Shown here piece by piece: positions 1 through 5,732 of a stretch of DNA of 5,732 nt. The notes beneath the pieces are model-generated. The model worked only from the letters and a program-made list of their open reading frames with translations. It was not told the origin of the DNA and searched no databases. Both the position numbers and the translations under genes were made by a program. Within the stretch, counting starts at the first letter, position 1, and each line of letters opens with the position of its first letter. The DNA lies in the NCBI GenBank assembly GCA_947632575.1, contig CANRPV010000097.1, positions 1-5,732 on the forward strand, given 5' to 3'. This DNA is from an uncultured Eggerthellaceae bacterium (GTDB taxonomy: Bacteria > Actinomycetota > Coriobacteriia > Coriobacteriales > Eggerthellaceae).

Positions 1-619
1 CATGGACGTGCATGTGGTGCAGGTGCCGGAGCAGTCCAATGACACACTTGTGCCGGACGGCACCTTGCTGCCCGGTCACGTGTTTGGCATCGGCCGTGCG
101 CTCGACGGCGACTATGCCATTTACAAACTGGAGAACAAGGCGGTGGCCGGCGACTTCAAGTTCGAAACCGAAGGCCTCGGGTCGAACAAACGCGTGAAGG
201 ACACGATGGAAGCGGCATTCCGATTCTTTGAAACGAATGCGGCACGCGTGGCTGCCGGCATGCGCGTTCATGAGAAGGATTTCCTTATGTTCTTCAACGA
301 TCTGCAGGGCAAGGGACTTTCGGAGGAAGTTTCGCTCGCCGAGTTCATTGGACTGTGCTCCGCGGCGTGCAATCGCCCGGTGACTGCTTCGACCGTGATT
401 CCCGGCATTTTGCGTCTGTCCGGCACGATGGATGAGATACGCGGCCTTGAGGACATCATGCGCGTGGCCAAGAACGCCGGCGCGCGCAAGGTGCTGCTGC
501 CCTTGGGTTGCATCAAGGACATCCAGGGCATCAGCCCTGAGCTGCTGAGCAGCGTGAGCCCTGACTTCTATCCCGATGGCGACGCTGTGGCAGCTGCCAA
601 GAAGGCGCTTGATATCTAG
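1..619 (+). CDS. brxL: BrxL-like BREX protein (Lon-related C-terminal part), 5' truncated
   Basis: BrxL is an AAA+ protein of BREX phage-exclusion systems with a Lon-protease-like C-terminal domain. Only the last 205 codons are in the window; the ATG at 2-4 is probably an internal Met, because BrxL proteins are usually several hundred residues longer and the AAA+ motor is missing here. Visible family features, counted from that Met, are: LLPGHVFGIG (22-31), the helix with LCSAACNRPV (118-127), the Lon-fold stretch ending AGARKVLLP (159-167), and the tail with DFYPDGDAVAAAKKALDI at the very C-terminus, which resembles the FY.DP.DAV.KALGV ending I recall for BrxL. Aligned on the GL...AG...KVL.P block, the Lon catalytic Lys is replaced by Glu150, so proteolysis by a Ser-Lys dyad looks unlikely. 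The stop codon TAG overlaps the ribosome binding site of the next gene, suggesting coupling. The BrxL assignment is from remembered family patterns, not a search. Confidence 0.83.
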   Translation, partial: MDVHVVQVPEQSNDTLVPDGTLLPGHVFGIGRALDGDYAIYKLENKAVAGDFKFETEGLGSNKRVKDTMEAAFRFFETNAARVAAGMRVHEKDFLMFFNDLQGKGLSEEVSLAEFIGLCSAACNRPVTASTVIPGILRLSGTMDEIRGLEDIMRVAKNAGARKVLLPLGCIKDIQGISPELLSSVSPDFYPDGDAVAAAKKALDI

Positions 620-623
620 GAGG
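618..623 (+). promoter_or_regulatory. Ribosome binding site AGGAGG overlapping the brxL stop codon
   Basis: A full AGGAGG Shine-Dalgarno begins inside the brxL stop codon (TAG at 617-619) and ends 7 nt before the GTG at 631. It decides the GTG start of the next gene over the ATG at 658, which has no comparable site. The overlap suggests translational coupling between brxL and the downstream gene. Confidence 0.8.
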
Positions 624-630
624 GACGCTT

Positions 631-1986
631 GTGGATTCCGACGAGCTGAAAGAGGCAATGGCCGAGGCGGGCAAGGCGTTTGCCGATGGGCTCGCTGCCA
701 ACGAGGAAGCAAAGCGCGAACGCGTCGAGGCGTGTGCTATGGCTGAGCTGCGAAACGAAGCCCTGCACGCGACTCAGGAGGTGCTCGGGCGAGAGCGGCG
801 TGCCAACCGCAATCGCGTTGTTTGGGCTGTGGCGAATTATTGTTCGCAGGAGCGCAAGGATGTGCTCGATAGCCTGAAGAACGACAAGCGGATGCCCCGT
901 AGCATCAACTACCTCGAACGCTATAACGCGTTACTTGGCATGGACGATCGGTATGAAGTGCTTCGGAGGCTTGATCAGACGATCGCCAAGGCCGAGACGA
1001 TACTTGACGAGGTAGACGAGATCGATGTGGACGCTGCGTTGTCTGAAGCAGCTGCCGAGTTTGCCGGGCGCGTATACAGGCTGAATGGGATAACCGTTGT
1101 TGAGGCTGAAGATCAAGTTGATGACGAGACGGGCATGCCGCCAAAGAATCCGATAACCAAAATGGCTGAATCTGACAAAGAATTCGATCAGGCGATAGAG
1201 GATGCCTTCTTGGATGCATTCGGCGCCATTTCCGAAGCCGAAGAACAGCAAGCGGTATTTGTTGCTGACCAAGACGAACGCGTTGAGAGGTTTATCGCAC
1301 AGCTTGAGGAAGCGGTACTTGCTGCCGAGAAGGTTGCCAAGGAAGCGTCGTATGCGGGAGCGAAATCCGTCGCGGGCAATACCCTCATCATTCCCGAGTG
1401 CCCTGCATTCGACGACTCCGTGGTGTTGGAGGCGGAACTGGACGTCGATCAGGTGCGAGAACTCGCTGTCGAGGTGCGCAAGTCGTTCAAAACATTCAAA
1501 CAGGTCGTGCAGGACAACGGCCTGTTCGCCGCTTTCTCGTCCGAAGGCACATTCGGCGCCTGTAGAGGTTGGCGCTTCGGCTACTGGTGGGATGACTTCC
1601 TTTACGACATGAGCGAATTCGAGGGTGATATTCCCGGGCGGGATCCTGCTCGCGACATCCCGAGCGACGTTGAGGAAGACGAGGGCGGAGACACCCTGGA
1701 GAAGAGCATCGAGCGCATGCGGGAGTTCAACAAGAGTCGCTATACGGGCATGCTCGATGACGAATTCGATGAGCATGTGGATGCCTTCTGGTACGGCTTC
1801 AAGAAGCTCATGGAGAACGTGAACGGTCTGTACCGAATGAACGCAAGCGCGTTCAACCAGTATTGCAACGAAGTGGCCGAGGCCGCCAAGCAGGCAGCGC
1901 AAGACATGGGCGCGTCGTCGATGGACGCACATCAGGTTGAAGAGTTTTGCAAAGAGGTCGACAAGAGAGCGAAGAAGGAGGCGTAA
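631..1986 (+). CDS. Acidic, mostly helical protein of unknown family, 451 aa, in brxL operon
   Basis: I do not recognise this family. The GTG start is chosen because AGGAGG (618-623) sits 7 nt upstream. Residues 1-60 and 105-245 look like long amphipathic helices rich in Ala, Glu, Asp and Lys, with coiled-coil character around 110-145 and 215-245. A short hydrophobic segment with NTLIIPECP (250-258) interrupts the helices. Residues 308-330 form an aromatic patch (GWRFGYWWDDFLYDM at 313-327), followed by a low-complexity acidic linker (about 331-354, including EEDEGGD) and a C-terminal helical region with DEFDEHVDAFWYGFKKLM (377-394). No signal peptide, membrane segment, P-loop, nuclease or methyltransferase motif was seen, so a cytoplasmic structural or adaptor role is possible but is only inference. 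The gene starts 11 nt after brxL, ends 6 nt before the next gene, and carries that gene's Shine-Dalgarno in its last codons. It is surely coding: the frame is long, its codon use matches its neighbours, and it has a good ribosome site. Confidence 0.88.
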   Translation: MDSDELKEAMAEAGKAFADGLAANEEAKRERVEACAMAELRNEALHATQEVLGRERRANRNRVVWAVANYCSQERKDVLDSLKNDKRMPRSINYLERYNALLGMDDRYEVLRRLDQTIAKAETILDEVDEIDVDAALSEAAAEFAGRVYRLNGITVVEAEDQVDDETGMPPKNPITKMAESDKEFDQAIEDAFLDAFGAISEAEEQQAVFVADQDERVERFIAQLEEAVLAAEKVAKEASYAGAKSVAGNTLIIPECPAFDDSVVLEAELDVDQVRELAVEVRKSFKTFKQVVQDNGLFAAFSSEGTFGACRGWRFGYWWDDFLYDMSEFEGDIPGRDPARDIPSDVEEDEGGDTLEKSIERMREFNKSRYTGMLDDEFDEHVDAFWYGFKKLMENVNGLYRMNASAFNQYCNEVAEAAKQAAQDMGASSMDAHQVEEFCKEVDKRAKKEA

Positions 1987-1992
1987 GCGAGT

Positions 1993-3267
1993 ATGGCGAA
2001 CTTTCATGAGAATAATCTGGTTATCGCTGCTGACGAGGAAAACATGTGTAAGGTTCTCACGCGGATAGCGGAAAACCTTGCCGCAAATAGTGAAGAGACT
2101 GGATTTTCCCTCGATCAAATCGAGGGAAAGACCACCACGGCTAAGCTCTATTACGTCATTGCTTCTTATATTGACGCATATTATTGGTGCGCTTTCGCCG
2201 GCGCTCCTATTGATCAAGAGGTGTTGGATGCTGGGTCAGAAGAATGGGGAGCAAACGAGTACCATCGGTCTCATTTAAATACAATTGCCGCCGCGTTAGG
2301 CAATGTTGCAACAAAACTATCAGATGCTGGGGGTCCGAGTGTAGGGGTTTCTTTTGCGCCCACTGGCCGGCCGATGAGTGAGACAGCATGCGTTCATCTC
2401 TCTTCATGTGGAAATAACTATGTGCTAAAGATTGACTATGCCACCGCATGGGAACCGAACAGCAAAGACATTGATTCATTTTTCATGGGTCTGCCGTCCG
2501 GTGATTACGGCGTTGCGTTCTATGATTCCGACGAGATTGATGAATACGAATCGATTAACGCCTTTTGCGGTTTGCATCATGGGCGCGCGAGCTTGCATTC
2601 AGTAGAAAAAAAAGTCGTAGATGAAATAATTAATAGCGCTCAACTACGCACTCTGGCAGACCACGCTTTCTACAATCCGGCCTCGCATATTGTCGATATC
2701 GCGTTATTGGCAGACAACATCGCCGTCCGAGAATGGTCTCAGCTTGACTGGGCAGACGACGATATCAACTGGTATAACCCAGACTACAACAGCCTTATCG
2801 CTATCGACAAGTTTATTGTCGAGACGATGGTGAGTTTCCCTTGGATCGTTGGGGTGACAGGCTCGGCCTATGAGGGTCGCGAGGCGAATGTTGAGATGCT
2901 TGTTCCCGGCGACAGGTTGAAGCTCGTCTCGGACTGGGAAACGCCGTACTTCAGCCCTGTTGGCATCGAAGTGTACACGGCGGATGGACGTCGAATCGGC
3001 AATCTTGACGGCAACTACGGCGAGATAATGTCTTTGCCGGATGAGATTCGAACGATCCTCGCCTGTATCCTTCCTCACATTCGCGCCTATGCCGAGACCG
3101 TCAAGCCTCTTTCTGTGAAGAGGAAGGGAAGCAGCCATTCGACGGTAACAGTGCGGCTTGAGGCGAACAACGATATGCTTTCGGGGATCTACGACGAGGT
3201 TCATAACCTCCTTGAGAAGTCTTTAAACGAGCGTGTGCTCACGTCAGATATGGAAGGGGCGCGATAG
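1993..3267 (+). CDS. HIRAN-like domain protein with unknown N-terminal region, 424 aa
   Basis: The ATG start is preceded by AAGGAGG (1975-1981, 11 nt upstream), which lies in the end of the preceding gene. Residues 1-280 are unrecognised: a helical N-terminus (15-66), then a mixed region with strands around 116-122 and 143-149 and acidic and aromatic stretches (DYGVAFYDSDEIDEYES, 171-187; DWADDDINWYNPDYN, 252-266). Residues about 285-390 resemble the HIRAN domain: IVGVTGSAYEG, then VPGDRLKLVSDWETPYFSP (304-322), IEVYTADGRRIGNLDG (325-340) and a C-terminal strand STVTVRLEA (383-391). This matches the family pattern of a G-D-x-L-x-L strand, an N-P-Y-D-P-N-A-like loop, an I-x-V-Y strand and a G-x-x-I-G-x-L turn, though the loop here reads TPYFSPVG. 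Known HIRAN domains bind DNA ends or single-stranded DNA, for example in HLTF-type remodellers; no helicase or nuclease motif accompanies it here. The 5' half is more AT-rich than the 3' half and contains a perfect hairpin and an A8 run. The HIRAN call is by pattern only. Confidence 0.87.
   Translation: MANFHENNLVIAADEENMCKVLTRIAENLAANSEETGFSLDQIEGKTTTAKLYYVIASYIDAYYWCAFAGAPIDQEVLDAGSEEWGANEYHRSHLNTIAAALGNVATKLSDAGGPSVGVSFAPTGRPMSETACVHLSSCGNNYVLKIDYATAWEPNSKDIDSFFMGLPSGDYGVAFYDSDEIDEYESINAFCGLHHGRASLHSVEKKVVDEIINSAQLRTLADHAFYNPASHIVDIALLADNIAVREWSQLDWADDDINWYNPDYNSLIAIDKFIVETMVSFPWIVGVTGSAYEGREANVEMLVPGDRLKLVSDWETPYFSPVGIEVYTADGRRIGNLDGNYGEIMSLPDEIRTILACILPHIRAYAETVKPLSVKRKGSSHSTVTVRLEANNDMLSGIYDEVHNLLEKSLNERVLTSDMEGAR
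2105..2129. repeat. Perfect inverted repeat, 11-bp arms and 3-nt loop, inside the HIRAN-like gene
   Basis: The arms TTTCCCTCGAT (2105-2115) and ATCGAGGGAAA (2119-2129) are exact reverse complements separated by CAA; a T-G pair could extend the stem by one. It lies about 110 nt into the coding sequence and encodes FSLDQIEGK (residues 38-46). No T-run follows on either strand, so it is not a typical intrinsic terminator. It could be an RNA hairpin affecting translation or mRNA stability, a protein-binding palindrome, or chance. Confidence 0.85.
2606..2613 (+). other. A8 homopolymer in the coding sequence, possible slippage site
   Basis: The codons GAA AAA AAA (residues 205-207) create eight consecutive A bases, with an A-AAA-AAA heptamer in the phase expected of -1 slippery sites. 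A -1 shift meets TGA at 2622-2624 and a +1 shift meets TAG at 2618-2620, so either slip would yield a product of about 209-211 residues without the HIRAN-like domain. The tract is directly visible; any slippage in vivo is speculation. Confidence 0.4.
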
Positions 3268-3269
3268 TC

Positions 3270-5462
3270 ATGGTGAAGAGGATTGAGCCTGCGACGGACG
3301 CGCTCGCAGCGCGTGAACGCAAAGCGGTAGAGGACATACGAGCACTTTTCCCCGATGGCAATGTGAGTGGCCTCGATACAAAGGATAAATCGCTTGGGAA
3401 GAGGCTCTCTAAGCTTTATGTGGCGCTTGGATATGAATCCAGGAAGGACATGATCGAAGCTCTGGGTTTCACTCAGGTGCAGACGAATTTTGGTGGTCGG
3501 CCGGTTATGGTAGATCCCGAGGCTGTTCTTGCGGAGCTGCAGAGGCGATACGACGGTAAGCAAAAGCCCGACAAGGTAAGCCAGATTATAGCCGACAATC
3601 CCGATCTGAAGGGCAGTATCAAGACCCTTTCCAACAAGGCGAAGGAGTTATTCGGGCAGACGTTTGCGAAGGAGCTCGTCAAACGTGGCATACTGGACAG
3701 TCCGTCCATCGATCGCCTGTCGATAAGTGATGAAGACATCCGTGCCGCCGTCTTCCAGCTTGAGGAGAAGTACGCGCACGCGGACGAAAAGCCCAATTCT
3801 ATGAAGGAGCTCAAAGAGCTTGAGCCGGAATATGCCGACATCATCGATGCGCTTGTTCCTGGCAGGAGCTCCAAGCTTTTCGGGGAGTCCGTTGCCGCCT
3901 ACTTCAAGCGGATCGGGATTCTCAAGCGCATAGACGATGCGGAGATTCTCGCTGCAATCGATGCCCTTGCGGAACTGTTAAAGGATGTCAAAGAGGATGA
4001 CAAGCCGAAATCGATCGATGAGTTGTGCTCTCGATATCCGGACTATTCGAATCTCATCATAATCGGGAAAAGGCGGCATGTGCTGACGAAGGGATCCTTG
4101 CAGGATCGGGGCATCGTCAGAGACAGAAAGAAGGATCCGGAGAAGGAGGCCGAACGTCAGAGGCTGCTGGGGCGAAAGCTTTGTGTGAGGAATGCAACGC
4201 CCGACGATCTTGCCCTTATGTATGCAGGGAACGGTGGGTCGATGCTTATCCTTCCCGACGATGATCGGGGGTACCTGAGATCTGGGGTGATCGGTCTCGA
4301 CATCTTGGCTGGCTGCGAGTTGCGCGAGACGACGTTTCTGTCGTTTGAAGCAGAGAATCTTGAGGTGGGGGATGCGCTCTCCATCTACTATCCAACAAGC
4401 GATCGAACAAGCGATGATTGGTGGTTCGATAAGTTCAAAGTCAAAAACGGGGAAGAAGCAATCGTGAGTATAAGACGACCTCACGAGGGCGATTTCCTCT
4501 ATTGTCAGCCCTTCGCAACGACGTCAAAGCTCGAAACGTATGCGGGAACTACCGTCGATTGCATAGAAAAGGCAGGGGACAGGTCAATCGTGCGGATCAG
4601 GCACCGTTTCCTCTGTCCGATTACAAACGAGACGATGCTGTATGCGCTCTACCACATGGGTGCGATCACTGAGGCGGAGCTGCTGGGTGACAACTCGTGG
4701 CGCGACAGGCTCAACGCGATGCCGAGCCTGCATGACATAATTAGCGCAAAGCAGGTTGAAAGAGACGGCTCTGCTGAGATGCCGGTTGAGCGCGGTGGCT
4801 CCGACGAAAGACCTGCAGAGGATGACGTGATCCTTGTCGGTCACAACGGGATCGACGAGACGTCGATAAAGGCAGACGAAGAGGCAGAGAAGGCAGCTCA
4901 GGACGATGAGTCGGCATTCCTTATCGAGATCCACAGGCAATTCGACAAGAACGGAATTCCGGTCACAGTCGAATACGATGCATGTAGAGCGATCATCGAG
5001 ATAAGAAGCGAGATTGATGGTCGTCCTCGCATAGCCCCTGCGAAGGCTATCAATGATAGGCGCAGAGGAGGCGAATGGGCGATCCTTGACTACGTCGAAA
5101 CGGTTGGGGTGAAACCAGAATGCCTTACGAGCAAGAATGCTTCCGAAAAGATCCTCAATGACTTTCTCAAGGCGGCAAAGTTCGTCACATCGGATATCGC
5201 GCTGGAATCAATTGTGGCCGCCGCGCCCGTCAAGAAGGACGGTCACCTCGCGGCGAATAGGAATGCGTTGGAGATCACCATGGATGGCGTGTTCGAAGAT
5301 GCGACTACATGGAAGCTGATCGGCAAGACGGATAAGAATGACGGCATCGAAATCTACCTTAAGAGATCAAAGGTGGATTCTCATATCACTGCCTTCGGCG
5401 GCAACACTGCGGAATACCTTAAGCAGAACAGCATAGGTGTTAAATTGCTTGGGCTTAAGTAG
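3270..5462 (+). CDS. Large protein with four tandem helical repeats, 730 aa, unknown function
   Basis: The family is not recognised. The ATG start lies 2 nt after the previous stop, with a GGAAGGGG-like ribosome site at 3252-3259; the GTG at 3273 is a weaker alternative. Residues 13-68, 82-142, 153-218 and 223-283 are diverged copies of one helical unit (about 56-66 residues). Each unit begins with a D/E-rich helix and an aromatic or Leu-rich end (ALFPDG, RRYDGK, EKYAHA), has a central PDL or PEY turn, and ends in a motif like LFGQTFAKELVKRGIL. Residues about 300-450 look beta-rich (CVRNATPDDLALMYAG; RDRKKDPEKEAERQ precedes as a charged linker) with a WW pair at 384-385 and possible helices at 452-470. 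A charged low-complexity linker (495-548) contains a repeated VER-G-S decapeptide. The C-terminal 180 residues form another mixed domain (TVEYDACRAIIEIRSEIDG, 566-584; the RRRGGEW region near 597-603). No enzyme motif was found. The repeats suggest a modular nucleic-acid or protein-binding scaffold, which is inference. It is the last gene of the brxL-led run. Confidence 0.88.
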   Translation: MVKRIEPATDALAARERKAVEDIRALFPDGNVSGLDTKDKSLGKRLSKLYVALGYESRKDMIEALGFTQVQTNFGGRPVMVDPEAVLAELQRRYDGKQKPDKVSQIIADNPDLKGSIKTLSNKAKELFGQTFAKELVKRGILDSPSIDRLSISDEDIRAAVFQLEEKYAHADEKPNSMKELKELEPEYADIIDALVPGRSSKLFGESVAAYFKRIGILKRIDDAEILAAIDALAELLKDVKEDDKPKSIDELCSRYPDYSNLIIIGKRRHVLTKGSLQDRGIVRDRKKDPEKEAERQRLLGRKLCVRNATPDDLALMYAGNGGSMLILPDDDRGYLRSGVIGLDILAGCELRETTFLSFEAENLEVGDALSIYYPTSDRTSDDWWFDKFKVKNGEEAIVSIRRPHEGDFLYCQPFATTSKLETYAGTTVDCIEKAGDRSIVRIRHRFLCPITNETMLYALYHMGAITEAELLGDNSWRDRLNAMPSLHDIISAKQVERDGSAEMPVERGGSDERPAEDDVILVGHNGIDETSIKADEEAEKAAQDDESAFLIEIHRQFDKNGIPVTVEYDACRAIIEIRSEIDGRPRIAPAKAINDRRRGGEWAILDYVETVGVKPECLTSKNASEKILNDFLKAAKFVTSDIALESIVAAAPVKKDGHLAANRNALEITMDGVFEDATTWKLIGKTDKNDGIEIYLKRSKVDSHITAFGGNTAEYLKQNSIGVKLLGLK
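3306..4118 (+). repeat. Four tandem repeats of a 56-66-residue helical unit (protein level)
   Basis: The copies cover residues 13-68, 82-142, 153-218 and 223-283 of the 730-residue protein. The shared pattern is an acidic start (D-x-E-x-I/V), a leucine-rich helix, a Lys-Pro stretch (KQKPDK, DEKPNS, DDKPKS in copies 2-4), a P-D/E-L/Y turn followed by hydrophobics, and a closing FG-x-[ST]...-[LF]-x-[KRD]-x-GI-[LV]. Copies 2 and 3 are closest, copy 1 ends ALGF, and copy 4 ends DRGIV. The copies are clear in protein but not at the DNA level, indicating old duplication. Confidence 0.7.
4394..4417 (+). repeat. Short 12-bp tandem duplication
   Basis: AACAAGCGAT occurs at 4394-4403 and again at 4406-4415, a 12-bp period that gives the protein sequence TSDRTSDD (residues 376-383). 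It is in frame and probably a small local duplication just before the WW pair. Confidence 0.6.
4755..4814 (+). repeat. Tandem 30-bp (10-residue) repeat in a charged linker
   Basis: Residues 496-505 (VERDGSAEMP) and 506-515 (VERGGSDERP) match at 7 of 10 positions. Several codons differ synonymously, so the duplication is not recent. It falls in the hydrophilic linker between the middle and C-terminal parts of the 730-residue protein, consistent with a flexible spacer. Confidence 0.6.
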
Positions 5463-5631
5463 ACCGAGAACAACGGGAAGATTTTGATGCGCCAAAGCTT
5501 AAGAAAGCTTCACACGTCCCATATATGGTGCATATTCGATTAAGGCAGTAAGGAAAAATTATTATATGCCCCATAAGGCGAATTAAACGATTATGAGTTT
5601 TCAGTCCTGTAACGAAGTAAGGAGAAAGATG
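5463..5631 (+). promoter_or_regulatory. AT-rich intergenic region, possible promoter for the next gene
   Basis: This spacer is clearly richer in A/T than the genes on its left and holds no RNA gene that I can see. A small dyad AAGCTT-AAGA-AAGCTT (5495-5510) follows the 730-residue gene but has no T-run, so it is a poor intrinsic terminator. A second dyad, ATATG-GTG-CATAT, lies at 5523-5535. TATTAT at 5560-5565 could be a -10 box, but no good -35 hexamer sits 16-18 nt upstream. AGTAAGGAAAAA (5547-5558) is nearly repeated as AGTAAGGAGAAA (5616-5627); the second copy is the ribosome site of the next gene. As an alternative to the -10 idea, the first copy could serve a tiny ORF at 5566-5586 (MPHKAN). 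The change in composition and the gap suggest a transcription-unit boundary. Confidence 0.35.
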
Positions 5632-5732
5632 ATGTCAAATCAGGCCTTGGGATCGTACGTGGATTTTCCGACACTCATCGTATCCCTCATGTCCGGCGAT
5701 TGGTTGTTCTTCAATCCTGGTGAAATCACCTG
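5632..5732 (+). CDS. Start of an unidentified gene, 3' truncated by the window end
   Basis: An open frame runs off the window. Two adjacent ATGs (5629 and 5632) follow AAGGAG at 5619-5624; the second gives the better 7-nt spacing, and the ATG at 5593 in the same frame lacks a ribosome site. The visible 33 residues begin MSNQALGSYVDFPTLIVSLM and continue SGDWLFFNPGEIT. There is no clear signal peptide and no recognisable domain in so short a piece. It sits after an AT-rich gap of about 170 nt, so it probably belongs to a separate transcription unit, and whether it is part of the defence locus cannot be told from here. Confidence 0.6.
   Translation, partial: MSNQALGSYVDFPTLIVSLMSGDWLFFNPGEIT

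Noticed and set aside
931..2217. Long open frame (428 codons) on the minus strand
   Set aside because: It lies opposite the 451-residue gene and runs into the next one, has no ribosome site, and its translation shows no domain. It is best explained as a shadow of high-GC codon use on the + strand, where spacing and ribosome sites are convincing.
2704..3204. Minus-strand open frame of 166 codons opposite the HIRAN-like domain
   Set aside because: It has Arg/His/Val-rich composition typical of antisense frames and no ribosome site, and it lies fully inside a well-supported gene.
4093..4107. GATCCT-TGC-AGGATC inverted repeat
   Set aside because: Only six base pairs within a coding region; short dyads of this size are common by chance.
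3978..4484. Minus-strand open frame of 168 codons inside the repeat-protein gene
   Set aside because: Antisense shadow with no start signal and no recognisable motif; the + strand frame has continuous repeats across the same stretch.
5495..5510. AAGCTT-AAGA-AAGCTT dyad as a transcription terminator
   Set aside because: The stem is only 6 bp and AT-rich, and CACACG rather than a T-run follows, so it does not meet the usual form of an intrinsic terminator.
1..5732. CRISPR array, tRNA or insertion sequence
   Set aside because: No regularly spaced repeats, cloverleaf-like segment, transposase frame or terminal inverted repeats were seen in the window.

Overview
The window reads as part of a phage-defence locus from a moderately high-GC bacterium. 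The genes have strong AGGAGG-type ribosome binding sites, ATG or GTG starts, and mostly G/C at third codon positions. An actinobacterium (for example Coriobacteriia or a Bifidobacterium relative) would fit, but this is a weak inference because no taxonomic marker gene is present.

Layout: all genes are on the + strand. Positions 1-619 hold the 3' part of a brxL-like gene, the AAA+/Lon-related component of BREX phage-exclusion systems; its start lies outside the window. Three further genes follow with gaps of only 11, 6 and 2 nt: a 451-residue acidic, helical protein of unknown family (631-1986); a 424-residue protein whose C-terminal third looks like a HIRAN domain (1993-3267); and a 730-residue protein with four tandem helical repeats of 60-65 residues and an unrecognised C-terminal half (3270-5462). 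The spacing and the Shine-Dalgarno sequences lying in or at the end of the upstream gene suggest one translationally coupled transcript. The run ends at 5462. A noticeably AT-rich spacer of about 170 nt follows, without a convincing intrinsic terminator, and then the start of another gene (5632 to the window end).

Interpretation: in canonical type I BREX, brxL is the last core gene. Here three unfamiliar genes appear to be co-transcribed behind it. The best reading is an accessory module of a BREX locus, or a less described BrxL-containing defence system. The HIRAN-like domain (DNA-end or ssDNA binding in known families) and the repeat protein make nucleic-acid sensing or binding plausible, but no nuclease, helicase or methyltransferase motif was recognised in the three downstream genes. 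The BREX core genes, if present, would lie upstream of this window, so the subtype cannot be assigned. Smaller features are a perfect 25-nt inverted repeat and an in-frame A8 tract, both inside the HIRAN-like gene, whose 5' half is more AT-rich than its 3' half.
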